Positions 44,366-55,699 are shown, numbered from the stretch's first letter. The stretch is DNA of 64,000 bases from Anisus vortex (GCA_949126835.1 CASBPS010000121.1:1-64000); one strand, 5' to 3'. Notes: a model not told the origin generated them from the letters alone. Numbers and translations: made by a program.

Positions 44366-46019
44366 ACCGGTACTATTTAACAATTAACATTGTAACAAAA
44401 GCTCATTAGTGAAACGTAAAAAAAGAAATGATTAAATTAATTTAAATATAGAGATAGCCTAGGTATGAAAAGAACAATACCGGTAGTAAACAAAAATGAT
44501 ACTATACTATATACTAATAGTATAGGCCTACTATAAATATTGTTAAAATCATCGGATTGGAATAAAAATGTAGGAGGGGCGAGTGGGGAGGGGGCATGAA
44601 CCATGTCACACCACCTTCGTGATTCGTGACTATGCCGCTATGCCTCTGAGAGTATAGTGTAGGTTTGCGAGTCACATGGGTGTCAAGAGGAGGATTCCAG
44701 AGAAAAAAGGAGAACAAAGAATGGCATTCTGTTCCAATTGAATATTTCCGCATTAAACCCACAATCATTGTATTACTATTACAAGTGCCATATTTGTTAA
44801 ATATAGACCTATAATTTATAATTGAATTTTACAGATGTCCAGTTAAAAGAAAAGAAGACAATAGATGAAGGTCGCAAACCACTCCAGAGTCCAATTTATT
44901 AGAATATGCCAGGATGGAGCCAACTGTATTTCCAAGAATGATTTCTGCTATGAAAAGTTTTATTGTTATGTCACAGATAGGAAAACATATGATGGTGATA
45001 CTGTCATAGTCATAGCATTCAAACCCCAAAGATTAAAACTCATTTGCTACTAACCTACTTTCCAAAGACACCCGGGAAAGTACTAGCCAAAGGGAAGGAA
45101 CTCCGTAAATTTAGAAAAAAAATTTTTTAATATTTTTTTTTAAGAATTAAATATTCCCCAAAGTGAATAAAAATTACATCATAAAATAGATAAATATCTT
45201 AGCTTTCTGGAAATGTATACTTTTATACATAAAAAATGCCGAATTATCAGTAGAATCATTCGCTGAGTGTTGAGACCATTATATGATTTGGCTAAATATT
45301 TTCTCTAGGCCTAGCGTCAAAGTCCGATAAAGTATAATAAATCCCAAAAATCGAGTTGAAATGGAAATTTATCTAAGTCTATATCTGCAGCATCCTTATT
45401 ATCAGAACTGTTGTTAAATGTTATATTCGGATGTATAGAGCTATCGATTAATAAAGTAAAAAATGAAAGACGAAGGCTATAAAAAAAGTTTTACAAGACG
45501 AAAGGCAAGTGAAAAATACCCAATTTTTTGACGCGCATAGCAAAAAAACGAAATTAGATAAAAACATCCGGTTTTTATTAACGAAACAGACTATATTCCT
45601 ACTTTTTAAAAACCGTTTTTGCAGTAAAATAAAACCCCAGAACGCATGTCAAAAAAAAATCTAGAAACGACAAGGTTAGTCACACACGTGGCGGCCTGCG
45701 TTTGGGCGCATTAGTACGGAGGGGGGTATGACGCATTCAGTCGCGGTAGTAGCAAATGAGTTAAATTGTCTCTTCACCAGGAGAGTCCTTATCTTGTTCA
45801 ACACCATAACTCAAAAGGCCATTTTAATTTTACCATTCAAATCAGACACCGTAATAAGACTTCTCAAGCTAACAGAACTGAAAATTTTAACAAATCTAGA
45901 CCAGAATCTCTCACTGTATCAACTGAATCAGCAGCTGCGTTTGTTGGTACTGCTTTTGAAATAGATGACAATGAATCAGACCGAGAGATGCAAACTATTC
46001 ACAAAGCTCTACATTATGG
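44366..46019. other. No supported gene
   Basis: A 62-codon frame at 44865-45053 (ISKNDFCYEKFYCYVTDRKT) may be an exon or a transposon relic but has no recognisable domain. The rest is A-rich. Confidence 0.4.
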
Positions 46020-46160
46020 CCCTGCCCATGAACTGAGATATGAATGTCTTGAAATAATGTGGATCATACTATTAATACTAAGAATAGCCAGATATCTTTG
46101 CGGTACGACCTTCACCATACAGTATGAAAAAAAAAAACATCAGACATTATTATTATTATA
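46020..46160 (+). pseudogene. RNase H relic of a gypsy or BEL element
   Basis: HELRYECLEIMWIILLILRI followed by ARYLCGTTFTIQYEKKKHQT and LLLL resembles the RNase H block (YE-ECLAIVWAI...FR-YLYG--FTI-TDHK-LL) of LTR retrotransposons. The catalytic Asp of TDH is lost to a run of A. Only this motif remains. Confidence 0.55.
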
Positions 46161-46198
46161 AAATTGTATTCATAATTATACCGTGAGGGTCACCGTTG

Positions 46199-46320
46199 GA
46201 GATTAGCTTTACAACTATTTTGTTTTACAATAGTCCCCTAGTAACATGGATTATGTTTTGTAAATGTAATCTATGTGCTGATTTACTTTTAGATTAGTTT
46301 GAGATGTTTTAGTGAATTTA
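46199..46320. repeat. Second copy of the 120-bp repeat found at the H2B promoter
   Basis: GGAGATTAGCTTTACAACTA to GATGTTTTAGTGAATTTA matches 24201-24322 with about eight differences by eye. Confidence 0.85.
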
Positions 46321-46369
46321 AAACACGTTATTATTTTTTTTTGTCTTTTAACAAAATGAATTTTCGGGA

Positions 46370-46740
46370 AGAGTCTGTACAAAACAATTTATATGTCAAC
46401 TGTTATGTGGTAATGCTTCTGCTGAATGTCTACTTTTGAACTATACAAACAATATAAGCTTACACAGTATTCAGTTGCAGCCCCAAAGTGGTGGAAAATA
46501 CTGTCAAAGCGTATTGGCTGTTCGCTTCATGGCATGTATAGCACCAGATGGTCAGATCGAATTGAAAGTGTAAAACCATTTGTAGCTCATCTACCAGGGG
46601 TTAAGTTAGCTTTGGAAGACCTGTTAAAGCTGAATCTTAATCCGAAAACCAGAAACGAAATCATTTGGAGCTATATGTTATGTCGGTTCTTTCATTTGCT
46701 TCATAATGTCAGTGTGACAGTGTATATTAGTCCCTATTGA
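46370..46740 (+). pseudogene. hAT transposase relic (ZMYM1/TTF-like)
   Basis: The frame from 46426 reads FELYKQYKLTQYSVAAPKWW, KILSKRIGCSLHGMYSTRWS and DRIESVKPFVAHLPGVKLAL, which fits the middle of hAT-type transposases and the ZMYM1-like proteins derived from them (F...S..RW..L...LK..S.TRWS.R..AV..L). Upstream QLLCGNASAECLLL may be the preceding part in another frame. The catalytic triad and C-terminal hAT dimerisation region are missing. Confidence 0.65.
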
Positions 46741-46814
46741 CTTCTGCAACAAATTCATTCAAGCTTGTGATGCGACTATAGATATAGAAGTTGCAAACAT
46801 AGAAAGCTTACTTG

Positions 46815-46950
46815 CACCATAGACTATAATATACATGGACCACTTGCTTAAGTTTTTTATGCTATTATCTTCTGTTTTTTGCAATTCCCAATTCTAAATG
46901 AAGTTGGTAATTGTAATACTAGTTCCGTTTTATTAAATCGCATTTTTTTC
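46815..46950 (+). repeat. MITE-like arm, copy 1
   Basis: AGACTATAATATACATGGAC, GCTATTATCTTCTGTTTTTT and CCGTTTTATTAAATCGCATT match 49587-49722 on the same strand and 50172-50296 in reverse. The same family forms the inverted pair at 49587-50296. Confidence 0.75.
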
Positions 46951-47046
46951 GACTTTAACTCTCAAACAACTGCAGTTTTTTTCACTTTTTTTCTTTGTAA
47001 CCAATGTTTTATCTTTGTGACTTAATTTTTAAGTTGTGTTTGGCTA

Positions 47047-47705
47047 AATATATAAGTATTTGGTATCATTTTGTTTGAAAATGAATGAACCTTTATGTTA
47101 TTAGGAAAAATATCTAATATATTTTAGTAGAAAAAAATTTTGAATGAAAATTGAGGAAAAAATATTTTTTTTTTTTAGCTAATATTAAAATTTTTAACAT
47201 TCACAAATATAAGAAAAAAAAAGTATGAACACATAAGTAACAAAAATGTAGATTTTATTAAAGTAAAATCATTTTTACACAAGACAAAGCAAATTTGAAG
47301 TAAATATATACAGAAATAAATTTTTTATGAATTTTTTTGTAATAATAATACATTTTGTACGTTTAAGCGATTAAGAGGAGAGGGGGGTAATTGAGACTTG
47401 ATTTTTTAAGTTGAAGGATAATAAAATATAAGTATTTGGTCTCATTTTGTTTCAAAATGAATTAACTTAAATGTTATAAGGCAAAAAAAACCTATTTGTT
47501 TTAGAATAAAAAATTTATGAATGAAAATTTATGTAAAACTATTATATTTAGATAGTTAAAATAATAAGTTTCAACATTTAAAAATATAATTAAGACAAAT
47601 TAGGCTCCCATAAGTAAACAAAATGTAGATTTTTTAAAAGTAAAATCAATTTTACACAAGATAAAACAAATTTGAAGTAAATATGTACAGAAATAATTTT
47701 TTTAT
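47047..47705 (+). repeat. Two tandem ~290-bp copies, 375 bp apart
   Basis: AAATATAAGTATTTGGT begins both (47047 and about 47424), followed by TCATTTTGTTT.AAAATGAAT, TTTTACACAAGA.AAA.CAAA and TTTGAAGTAAATAT.TACAGA. They may be subterminal repeats of the piggyBac-like element to the right. Confidence 0.75.
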
Positions 47706-47907
47706 GGCTCTTCTTTTAATATCGGTTAATTTTTTTCATTTTAGCAATTACGCGGGGCGCGGGGCATTGTTACCGGATTGTTTTAAATATCCAGAAAAAA
47801 ATGTAAAGATATTTTGTAATTATGAATATTAGTAAATACACAAAATAATATTTTATTTACTGTTATAAATTATTCTTTAAAAAAAGATTCATTGATATTG
47901 TATTGAT

Positions 47908-49258
47908 TTATAACAATTTATTGTAAACAAACAAACAATGCCTACCTTTCTGGAAAAAAAAAAAATAACACACCTTACATTTTACACTTTTCCTTCTCAC
48001 AACATTTTCACTGTCATAATATAATCTACAGTTGCCCGGTTTATCCATAAATTCTGGTTCTATGGCATGCTTAAAATATAACTGAGGTTTTAGCAAAGAT
48101 AGATATTGAATAAAAAATGACAATATTTCCCAAATCTCTTCAGTACTGTAAACTCAATTGGCCAAATTTAAAAAGTTAATGAGTCTATTTAATTCTACCC
48201 AATCTGGATATTTATCCCTTCAAGTTTAAAACAAAATATAAGAATTTACACTAGCTATATCTAATAAATGCAAAAGTATGGTATTCCAATGCTTATTGCT
48301 TTTCCGTAAAAATTATATTTACTTATTAATTGGTCACTTGTGTCTACTTTTTTTTTACCAGAACCTAACCACATTTGGAGAAGGGACAATATCTGCATAC
48401 ATAATTAGACCACAAAACCTATAAAACTCTCCACAGTTGGGTCAAACCAACCTTTAGGTTTTTGGAGTAGGGCCTACATGTTCTCATGCGGAATAGTAAA
48501 CTCACACACTTTAGTTACCAAATCTAAAGTGAAATAAAGCTTTAAAAAAGCCATGGCCATTGTAAAATCCCAGGCTTCATCCCTTGTCCTAACATCAGTT
48601 ATATTCCAGGAACAATCACAGGAAGAAATGGGTCAGGCTGCTCAGGAATAGTGTCCACATTGTCCATAGGTCCATAGGAACTGTAATAGAGTAAAAAATA
48701 GTATAAGTATTTATATAATAGCAACAGTCAAAGTAACACACAATTAGTTACAAATAACTAAAAAATGCAATTTAAATTTATGTATTATTAATAGTGTAAT
48801 TATTCTAAATTCTCCTGAGCCATTTAAATAATATAAATAGGATTCAACTGTAGCCAAATTGAAATTTTCTCTCATCTGCTTGATGTAAACAAAAAACAGC
48901 TGATCCGGCCTATATTCCTATATTGTTTACTTAGGCCTAACACGCTTTTATCGATAGTGAAAACACTTTCTAATAACTAATTGGTTACATAGAAAATAGG
49001 TCTAAATATAAAAACACTGTTTACCTAAAATAACATAAAAAATACTTGTAAAAAGGCCTTTACAAATATATTTCGTAAAGCCAGACACAAAGAAAGTAAT
49101 CTAGGTCACAAGCCATACTTACACGTCAGTGCTCGATGCATTCAAATCAGTTTGCAAAGTATCATTTTCATCTTCCGAATGACCAGAATCATTAATTGAG
49201 ATCCAGAACTCATAATTAGTTGAATATCAGGTTGAAAATCGAAATGGGAGTCCATTTT
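47908..49258 (-). pseudogene. piggyBac-like transposase pseudogene
   Basis: Reading from 49258 downward: an acidic N-terminal exon NDSGHSEDENDTLQTDLNAS ending at a possible donor GTAAGT, then PMDNVDTIPEQPDPFLPVIV, DVRTRDEAWDFTMAMAFLKL, KGWFDPTVE.FYRFCGLIMYAD, and HWNTILLHLLDIASVNSYIL, the last being a hallmark block of piggyBac transposases (fn.iD...vNayil). The frame at 47908-48123 supplies the Cys-rich C-terminus (GNCRLYYDS...KSVKCKVC...RHCL). Many stops and shifts occur and the catalytic Asp residues could not all be found. Confidence 0.7.
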
Positions 49259-49586
49259 AGCGTAAATTTACCGAGTGTGTTGAAACGCGTTGTTGTCAAG
49301 AAGACAATATGGCGTCGATGGCTCGCCCTCAATTTCATGTATTTATTTTAAACGCAATTTTAATTAAAATTTCACAAAAACGTTATATTTTTTATCAAAA
49401 CATGTTAAAATTCTATTTAATTATATAAAAAAGATGTTTGGTACAAAAAATAATAATTTTAAAGTTCATTTTATATGTGTTTATTTCATGGTGCACCAGA
49501 GTACCATATCTTTGTCAGCCGTTGTTTGAGTGTTAAATGAATAGCCTACTTGTAGTCCTATTTAAACTTTTAATATAATCATTGAC

Positions 49587-50296
49587 TACATAGACTATAA
49601 TATACATGGACCGCTTGCTTTAGTTTTTTATGCTATTATCTTCTGTTTTTTTGCAATTCCCGATTCTAAATGAAGTAATTGTAATACAAGCTCCGTTTTA
49701 TTAAATCACATTTTTTCGACTTTAAATGAATACTTGTAGGCCTATTAATAGATCAATGACTATATAAAGATGAACCGCCTGCTCTATTTTTAGAGCTTTT
49801 TTTTTTCCGTGCGCACACCACACTGATCTATAAATGTTTCCGCTCTGTACTACTTTCGATTTTAATTTTTCATTGAGAAAATCATGGAACTTGTATATCA
49901 ATAACTTTATTTCCTGTATAGCAATTACGTTATTTAGAATCGGGAATTCCGATTATCATTGTTTCAAGTCATCATATAGCAGAACTACCATATACTATAA
50001 TATACACCGAACATGAGTCTAACAGATAAACTCCATACTTCTTCAATAAGTAATTATTTAATTTGAACATTTACCTCCAGTATGCTTTTCAATTCATCAA
50101 CAAAAACTTCCTCATCCATAGCGTTCATATCCTAGTCATAGATTGATGCACAAAATTTCTAAAAAAAATTTTGCGATTCAATAAAACGGAATTTGTATTA
50201 CAATTACTTTATTTAGAATCGGGAATTTCGAAATAAGCAGTCTTTCGAGTCATCATATAGCAAAAAAACTAAAGCAAGCGGTCCATGTATATTGTC
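49587..50296. mobile_element. Foldback/MITE element with inverted ~125-bp arms
   Basis: The left arm (49587-49722: TATACATGGACCGCTTGCTT ... CCCGATTCTAAATGAAG ... CCGTTTTATTAAAT) is the reverse complement of the right arm (50172-50296: ATTCAATAAAACGGAA ... TTTAGAATCGGGAAT ... AAGCAAGCGGTCCATGTATA). A partial reverse copy lies at about 49920-50005. No coding sequence of its own is seen. Confidence 0.75.
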
Positions 50297-50678
50297 ACAG
50301 TTATGGATTAAACTATGACTTATTAGCACTAATGTAGATAGATAGTAGAACGCAAGATCATAGATTAGCGTATAAGTTTAGAATAGAAAGGAGGAGAGCG
50401 GTCTGACGCCATAAAACATCTCTATCTCACTCAACTGTAACACTGAACACTTTTCCTTAATCTTCACTACACTTTTTATTCTCAAATTCAGAGGTTACTG
50501 ACTTATGCTACCGAGATGGTACACAATCTTGAATGAATGAGAAGTATGTGTGTCAGATATGTGAATTCCTTAATGTACATATTTATATCATGTCAATAAC
50601 TATACTATTATTATTATTACTACTGTATTGGCAGCGTGTCTACCTAGACCATCACACCTTCCTTCCCATAACTAACTC
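50297..50678 (+). other. Possible LTR or leader of a gypsy element
   Basis: TGTCACAG at 50294 to a stretch ending TACTGTA|TTGGCAGCG at about 50628 is LTR-like in length and position before a gag gene, but the ends are not clean and no second copy exists here. Confidence 0.3.
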
Positions 50679-51392
50679 TTGTTGATTAAGTCCCCGGTGA
50701 GGAGTGATAAATCGCCAGTAACCAGATCCGTCACCCCATCAAACCAGGCTCGCCACTTTACGCAGCCTACACCATTCCAGATACGCAGGCCAGACTCGTC
50801 ACCCCAACGCCAACCAAGTCACCCCACTGAGCCAGACTCGTCACCTCACGCCACCTGCGCCACCCCAAACACGCCAGAAACCAGACTCGTCACCCCAACG
50901 CCAACCAAGGCACCCATTAAGCCAGATTCGCCACCCCATTATACCAGATTCGTCACCCCACCGCCAAACAAGGCACCCATTAAGCCAGACTCGTCACCTT
51001 ACGCCACCTGCGCCACTCCAAACACGCCAGAAACCAGACTCGTCACCCCACCGCCAAACAAGGCACCCATTAAGCCAGACTCGTCACCTTACGCCACCTG
51101 CGACACTCTAAACACGCCAGAAACCAGACTCGTCACCCCAACGCCAACCAAGGCACCCATTGAGCCAGATTCGCCACCCCATTATACCAGATTCGCCACC
51201 CCAACCTCTAGATCGCCACCCTCCGACACCGCATCAACGTACCTGCACCCAAGACGTCAGCAGAGAGATCCACAGCCACCGCACCGACGTGCCTGCCCGA
51301 CAACTAGAGACCGCCGAGAACCCGACAACCGCCCTGTCAACCTCCCCGTAGGAACCCGCCGTAGTTTCCCGGTATCCAAACCCGGAAAATAG
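50679..51392 (+). repeat. C-rich 90-bp tandem repeat, open as a Pro/Thr-rich frame
   Basis: Units of 90 bp (for example 51010-51099) beginning CCAGAAACCAGACTCGTCAC and containing GGCACCCATTAAGCCAGACT repeat with deletions. One frame stays open for 237 codons (KAPIKPDSSPYATCATPNTP, ETRLVTPPPN). Base composition is far richer in C than the surroundings. It stands just before the gag frame at 51691 and may be its 5' leader. Whether it is translated is unknown. Confidence 0.75.
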
Positions 51393-51690
51393 ACACTAAC
51401 ATTAAACGTAATCCAGTCCCGGCACGGGGAAAAAGAATTCCTAACTATCTCAAAGATACCTGCACCAACAGCGACAAGCGTAAAATAAACGATAACTTTA
51501 TAATTGGAGATATGTGTGTTAGTGTATATGTGTAAAATTCTAGGATTTGCAGATTGGTGAGTACCATTTTGGACTAGTATTAAGTTAGTTAAACTCTGAA
51601 CCCCCCCAACCCCTCTTACACTTTCCTCCTTTTATCTCAATATATATATCTGTCCGCTTTTATTTCTTACTCTCGCCTTACTCTGTCACT

Positions 51691-52821
51691 ATGGCTGAAG
51701 GTGTACTCTTGCGTAAGCAGTTGAGAGAAGAGGCTAAAGCTATAGGCTACAGTGACGCAGACGTCACTAAATACGTAACTGAGCAGGTAGCGGCCCATGA
51801 GGCCAAGACTGAGAAACTAAGACTAGAACAGGTAGCTAGAGACACTACTGTACCCATGGGCCTCAAAGCGGCGTAGTGTGTAAACCGCCAGTAATTTCTT
51901 TGAAACACCGGCGGGCTAACGCATGGGGGACAGCCCCCGCAGCATGTCCGAGATCCATTGCACTGCCGAGAGGCCACCGGGTCTCGGTGGGGAGGAAGCA
52001 ATGGATGCTGCAACCCCAGTCTCACGACCCACCCGGTGCCTGGATGCCTGTGCCTATAGTACAGGATTTGTGCTACCGGGTGACAATGCAGATATACGGG
52101 AGAGCCACCACGATAATGATCCTTAGGGGAACCGCAGTGAACGGTCGCTGGCCTGCGGAATCCTTCCCTGTTACATGGCACGCCACGCCTTCGGCGTGCC
52201 GTGGGGTGGCTGGATCCCGGACAGGGTTTTAAATAACCCACTTCTAAAGCGTTACGCCCCGGCTTAAGAGCTTCGGCTCGTCCGGGTTTTGAGACTTTTT
52301 ACAAGGTAGCTAGAGAGGAAAAACAATTAGAATTAGCTAGAGAGGATAGGATTAGGGCAGAACAGGTAGCTAGAGAGGATAAAATTAGGGCAGAACAGTT
52401 AGCTGATGAGGATGCACGTAGGGCACATGAATTTAGATTAGCGGAGTTAGCGGCAAACACTAGGGCCCCCGACAACACTGACCACCCAAACTCCCCCTCA
52501 TCATTTAGCTCAGCCAACCCCAACACTCCCCTCCCCCGACACGCGTCTCTATGGACAGACATCCACGACCCCCGACTAGAACATTTTGACGTTTATCTTC
52601 GACGGTTTATGGACTGTATGGAGTTAAACGAGGTCCCTCCAGAGTTACACTGCCGAATTCTCATCTCCACACCGAGGGGAGAGAATTATGAGACGTATTG
52701 CAAACTTCCCCCAGACGATAGGGAGTCGTGTGATGCATTGAAGAACGCACTCTTAAACCGACACCAACTACACGCGTCGCATTATCAGAAACGTTTATTG
52801 TGTAATTTTCCGTGGATTTAA
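51691..52821 (+). pseudogene. Gypsy gag interrupted by an insertion
   Basis: Codons from 51691 read MAEGVLLRKQLREEAKAIGY, SDADVTKYVTEQVAAHEAKT, EKLRLEQVARD. After the 461-bp insertion the frame resumes at 52306 with VAREEKQLELAREDRIRAEQ and leads into DPRLEHFDVYLRRFMDCMEL, ENYETYCKLPPDDRESCDAL and HQLHASHYQKR, a gypsy capsid region. It breaks off at about 52810 and meets rDNA spacer sequence. Zinc knuckle and pol are missing. The SAP-like opening and charged coiled coil recall the other Gag in this window. Confidence 0.78.
51843..52303 (+). mobile_element. 461-bp GC-rich insertion with 13-bp target duplication
   Basis: AGGTAGCTAGAGA occurs at 51830-51842 and 52304-52316, flanking a segment that is much richer in G and C than the region. 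It contains strong hairpins, for example GGGGGACAGCCCCC (about 51925), GCACGCCACGCCTTCGGCGTGC (given in part: CACGCCTTCGGCGTG, about 52184) and CCCCGGCTTAAGAGC/CGTCCGGG at the 3' end, and ends GAGACTTTTTACAA. A 13-bp duplication suggests target-primed retroposition. I see no polymerase III boxes and no ORF with homology. Caution: the gag itself has internal repeats containing GTAGCTAGAGA. Confidence 0.6.
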
Positions 52822-53730
52822 TGGCCGTAATAAATTATCGAAGAAACAAATATAGAGCTAACGCTAGTTTTAAGCTAATAACTTGGCTATTATTAAATGA
52901 ATAACAATTCTGACTATATATTTAAATTCCTCGTTAAAAACTACACTAAATAGATACTGTAGTTGTTTTATAATTATTAAGTAAAGTTGTTCAATAAGAC
53001 ATTTTATTGTGTGATATCGAGTGGAATTAGGCCTACGGCTTTCGTAAGTTATCGAAGCAAATATAGCTCTAGTTTTAGGCTGAATACTAGACTATTATAA
53101 AATGAATAACAATTCTGACTATATATCTAAATTTCTCGTTAAAAACTACATTAAATAGATACTGTATTTTTTTTTTTATTATTAAGGAAAGTTGTTTAAA
53201 ACCACATTATATTGTGTCAAATCGGCTGGAATTACGGCTTTCGTAAGTTTTATCGAAACAAATATAGCGCTAGTTTTAGGCTAATTTCAAGGCTATTATT
53301 GAATGTATAAGAATTCTGACTATATATTTAAATTCCTCATTGAAAATTACATAAAAGACAAACAATAGTTTTAATTTAAACATCCTTTTAATATTAAAAA
53401 ACACATTATTAGGAAGCAGACTCGAAACTACAACGGCCGCCATCTTTTTTTTAATTATTATTATTTTATTTTTTTTGCCGTTTGCCGTACGACTGTAGAG
53501 CAAAAACCGCACAACGCATCAAAAATCTAATTAAATATTTGAATTCCTCGTCAAAAAGTACATTAACGACTTACAATCGTTTTTTTTTAAATCTTACGGA
53601 AAAAGGGTTTAAAATATTGTTTTGTTACGCGTCGAGCCGTTTTTTAACTGAGTCCAAACTTTCAGCTCACGACTGTAGAGAAAAAACTAAACACTATAAA
53701 ATAAATATAATATCATATTTAGACTACTAA
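52822..53730 (+). repeat. rDNA intergenic spacer subrepeats
   Basis: Units of about 200 bp: GTAA(T/G)...TATCGAAG(C/A)AACAAATATAG...CTAGTTTTA.GCT.A...AATTCTGACTATATAT.TAAATT.CTCGTTAAAAACTACA...TTTTATTGTGTGA start at about 52826, 53044 and 53236. A more divergent fourth begins near 53465. Because they are followed by a GC-rich leader and the 18S 5' end, they are best read as rDNA intergenic-spacer subrepeats. Confidence 0.7.
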
Positions 53731-54486
53731 TACAATAAGAAATTAACGGCTTTGAATTTTATACGCATATAATGAGCGTACATGCGGCTACAGTCGTTAC
53801 GCGACGCGAAAAACTAAGTCCCTAAAAACGGTACATTTAACTCGTTCGCGAAACGTAAAAGTGTACAGAATTAAATTCGTCTGAAATACATACATGGAGC
53901 GAGTTGTCGTGGCATAAAAACTGGGGCGCTACAAACATTCTTAGCGAGCATCGGTGTGGCATACACCGATCTCGCAGGTCCGAAAACAAGCCACGGCAGC
54001 TTACGGCTCTATTTGCGACCGGCGTCGATCTGTGCCCGTGTGTGGCTTGCCGTAAGGGGAGCTTCCCGGACTAAAGGTCGACTGTGAAGCGATCGGCGTG
54101 CTTGTCCCTCTGCTCTCAGGGACCAAGTAGGCCAAGGTGGTGTTCAAAGCGTTTCGCTTGTAGCGCTTGTACGTTAGAAAGAGGTCCGTGCGGCACGGTA
54201 ATCTCGACCGTTGGTCTCGTAGAAACCCGGCCCTCGCAACGGGCGCCAGGGTTCGCAAAACGAAAAACGTTATTTATGGTGTCCTCCAGAGTCGCGTCGA
54301 GCTTAACGAAGCTGGTTCACCTGGGATGCCGCCTCGTAAAAAGTGTAGTTTGCAGCCGGGGAGGTCACGGGAGTAATTAAAATACGGCGAGTGACTCCCG
54401 CCCCGAGCTCATAAGTCGGCCGAACGTCTCTAGGCCGGCGGCGCCTTCCGAACGACTCTAGGTCGGCGTTGTTAGGGAACGATAGC
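53731..54486 (+). other. rDNA promoter and 5' external transcribed spacer
   Basis: The sequence becomes GC-rich from about 53935 and runs without break into the 18S 5' end. It includes GCATCGGTGTGGCATACACC and ends GGTCGGCGTTGTTAGGGAAC. The transcription start cannot be located by eye. The short frames here are not coding. Confidence 0.65.
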
Positions 54487-54718
54487 TATCTGGTTGATCC
54501 TGCCAGTAGTCATATGCTTGTCTCAAAGATTAAGCCATGCATGTCTAAGTTCACACTGTCTCACGGTGAAACCGCGAATGGCTCATTAAATCAGTCGATG
54601 TTTATTAGATGAAAACTATCCTACTTGGATAACTGTGGCAATTCTAGAGCTAATACATGCAACGAAGCTCCGACCCTCGTGGAAAAATCGCTTTTATTAG
54701 TTCAAAACCAATCGTCGT
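54487..54718 (+). rRNA. 18S rRNA gene, 5' fragment only
   Basis: TATCTGGTTGATCCTGCCAG opens the mature 18S; GTCATATGCTTGTCTCAAAG, GCGAATGGCTCATTAAATCA and CTACTTGGATAACTGTGGCA follow in order. It breaks off after CAAAACCAATCGTCG, about 230 nt into an rRNA of about 1.8 kb. Some conserved places look altered (CAGTCGATGTTTATTAGATG where CAGTCGAGGTTCCTTAGAT is common). No ITS, 5.8S or 28S follows, so this is an orphan fragment. Confidence 0.93.
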
Positions 54719-54869
54719 ACGCCTCGAGAATTACCGGTATTAAAATATTTAATAAAAATTTTCATGCAACATTGTGATAGTGGGTCAGTTCTCCCAAACC
54801 TACCCAAACAATATGAACCATGAACCTTGTTAAACAAATACATAGCTAAGCCAATAAGAAATGTCTTTT
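54719..54869 (-). other. Junction between rDNA and the duplicated gene
   Basis: A minus-strand frame (54697-54936) reads KTFLIGLAMYLFNKVHGSYC across this stretch and may be further exon sequence of the adjoining gene, or chance. No duplicated flank was found. Confidence 0.35.
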
Positions 54870-54979
54870 CAACAGGCTGAATTGTAGGCCTCTTTGATGC
54901 TAGACTCCATCTGGCTTTTGTCCATATTAATGGCAAAGATGCAGATGTCTACATACAGCTGGAGATAGGTATCACCACA
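54870..54979 (-). pseudogene. Third copy of the CGDTYLQLY exon, truncated
   Basis: CGDTYLQLYVDICIFAINMD KSQMESSIKEAYNSAC then a stop. It matches copies A and B only as far as SIKE, where unrelated sequence toward the rDNA fragment begins. Its acceptor is intact and in phase with the preceding exon at 55174. Confidence 0.6.
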
Positions 54980-55173
54980 CTGTAAAGAATAATTCCTAAA
55001 ATTATCAAAAATGATTAAATTCATTTAGACAACTATTTAAAAAAAGCAATTTTTAATTATTAATAAAAAAGACTTCATTAAATCATATACTGATTTACAA
55101 TTACTCGTCCTGATAGCTCCTATCTATTTTCTTAATCCCAATGAGTTTGGCTAATGCTATCAAACCAACAAAC

Positions 55174-55375
55174 CTCTTCTCTCAGAACATCTATGAAGAT
55201 AACTATTTGATCTGATGACTTTGAGATTTTAGCCATTGACAACACACTCTCTATAAACGTGTTATGCTCTCTAACCTCTAGCAACTGCTGTGAAATCCAC
55301 AGACGCAAAATTTCCTGCAGAAGAGAATACAATCCTACACAGTCTATTACAATGCTTCCAAAATTTAAACAATTT
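55174..55375 (-). CDS. Unrecognised gene, Leu-rich exon
   Basis: Acceptor TTGTACAG, then NCLNFGSIVIDCVGLYSLLQ, EILRLWISQQLLEVREHNTF, IESVLSMAKISKSSDQIVIF, IDVLREE and donor GTTTGT. It is alpha-helical in character (heptad-like Leu). Only the part from SMAKISK onward is present in copies A and B. Confidence 0.6.
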
Positions 55376-55699
55376 CTGTACAATATTTTACATTGCAGTT
55401 TTCTTGTAAATACTATTAATTATAAAAAAAAAAATTAAAACCAAATTTGTCTGTCCAAGAAAAGTGTGAGGCTTATACACATATAAATAAAAAATAGCTA
55501 TTTTCCCTAGGTTCGGATATTAACTGAGATTGACGATGTAGGTTACCGAAACCAACATCACTGAAAAGACAAAGCTCATGAAATGGTGTGTATATAGGCC
55601 TATATTTGATTCATTCTTTACCGTTCTCGTGTCAATCAGTTATGATAAACCAAGGGCTGACTTGTAATATCTAAGATGAAGAACGTAATTTAAACTTAC

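Noticed and set aside
51843..52303. HDV-like or hammerhead ribozyme in the GC-rich insertion
   Set aside because: Hairpins are clear but I could not lay out the nested double-pseudoknot of HDV-like ribozymes, and the hammerhead core words are absent.
54001..54380. Overlapping ORFs of 69-98 codons
   Set aside because: They lie in the GC-rich 5' ETS of the rDNA fragment, where long frames arise by composition.
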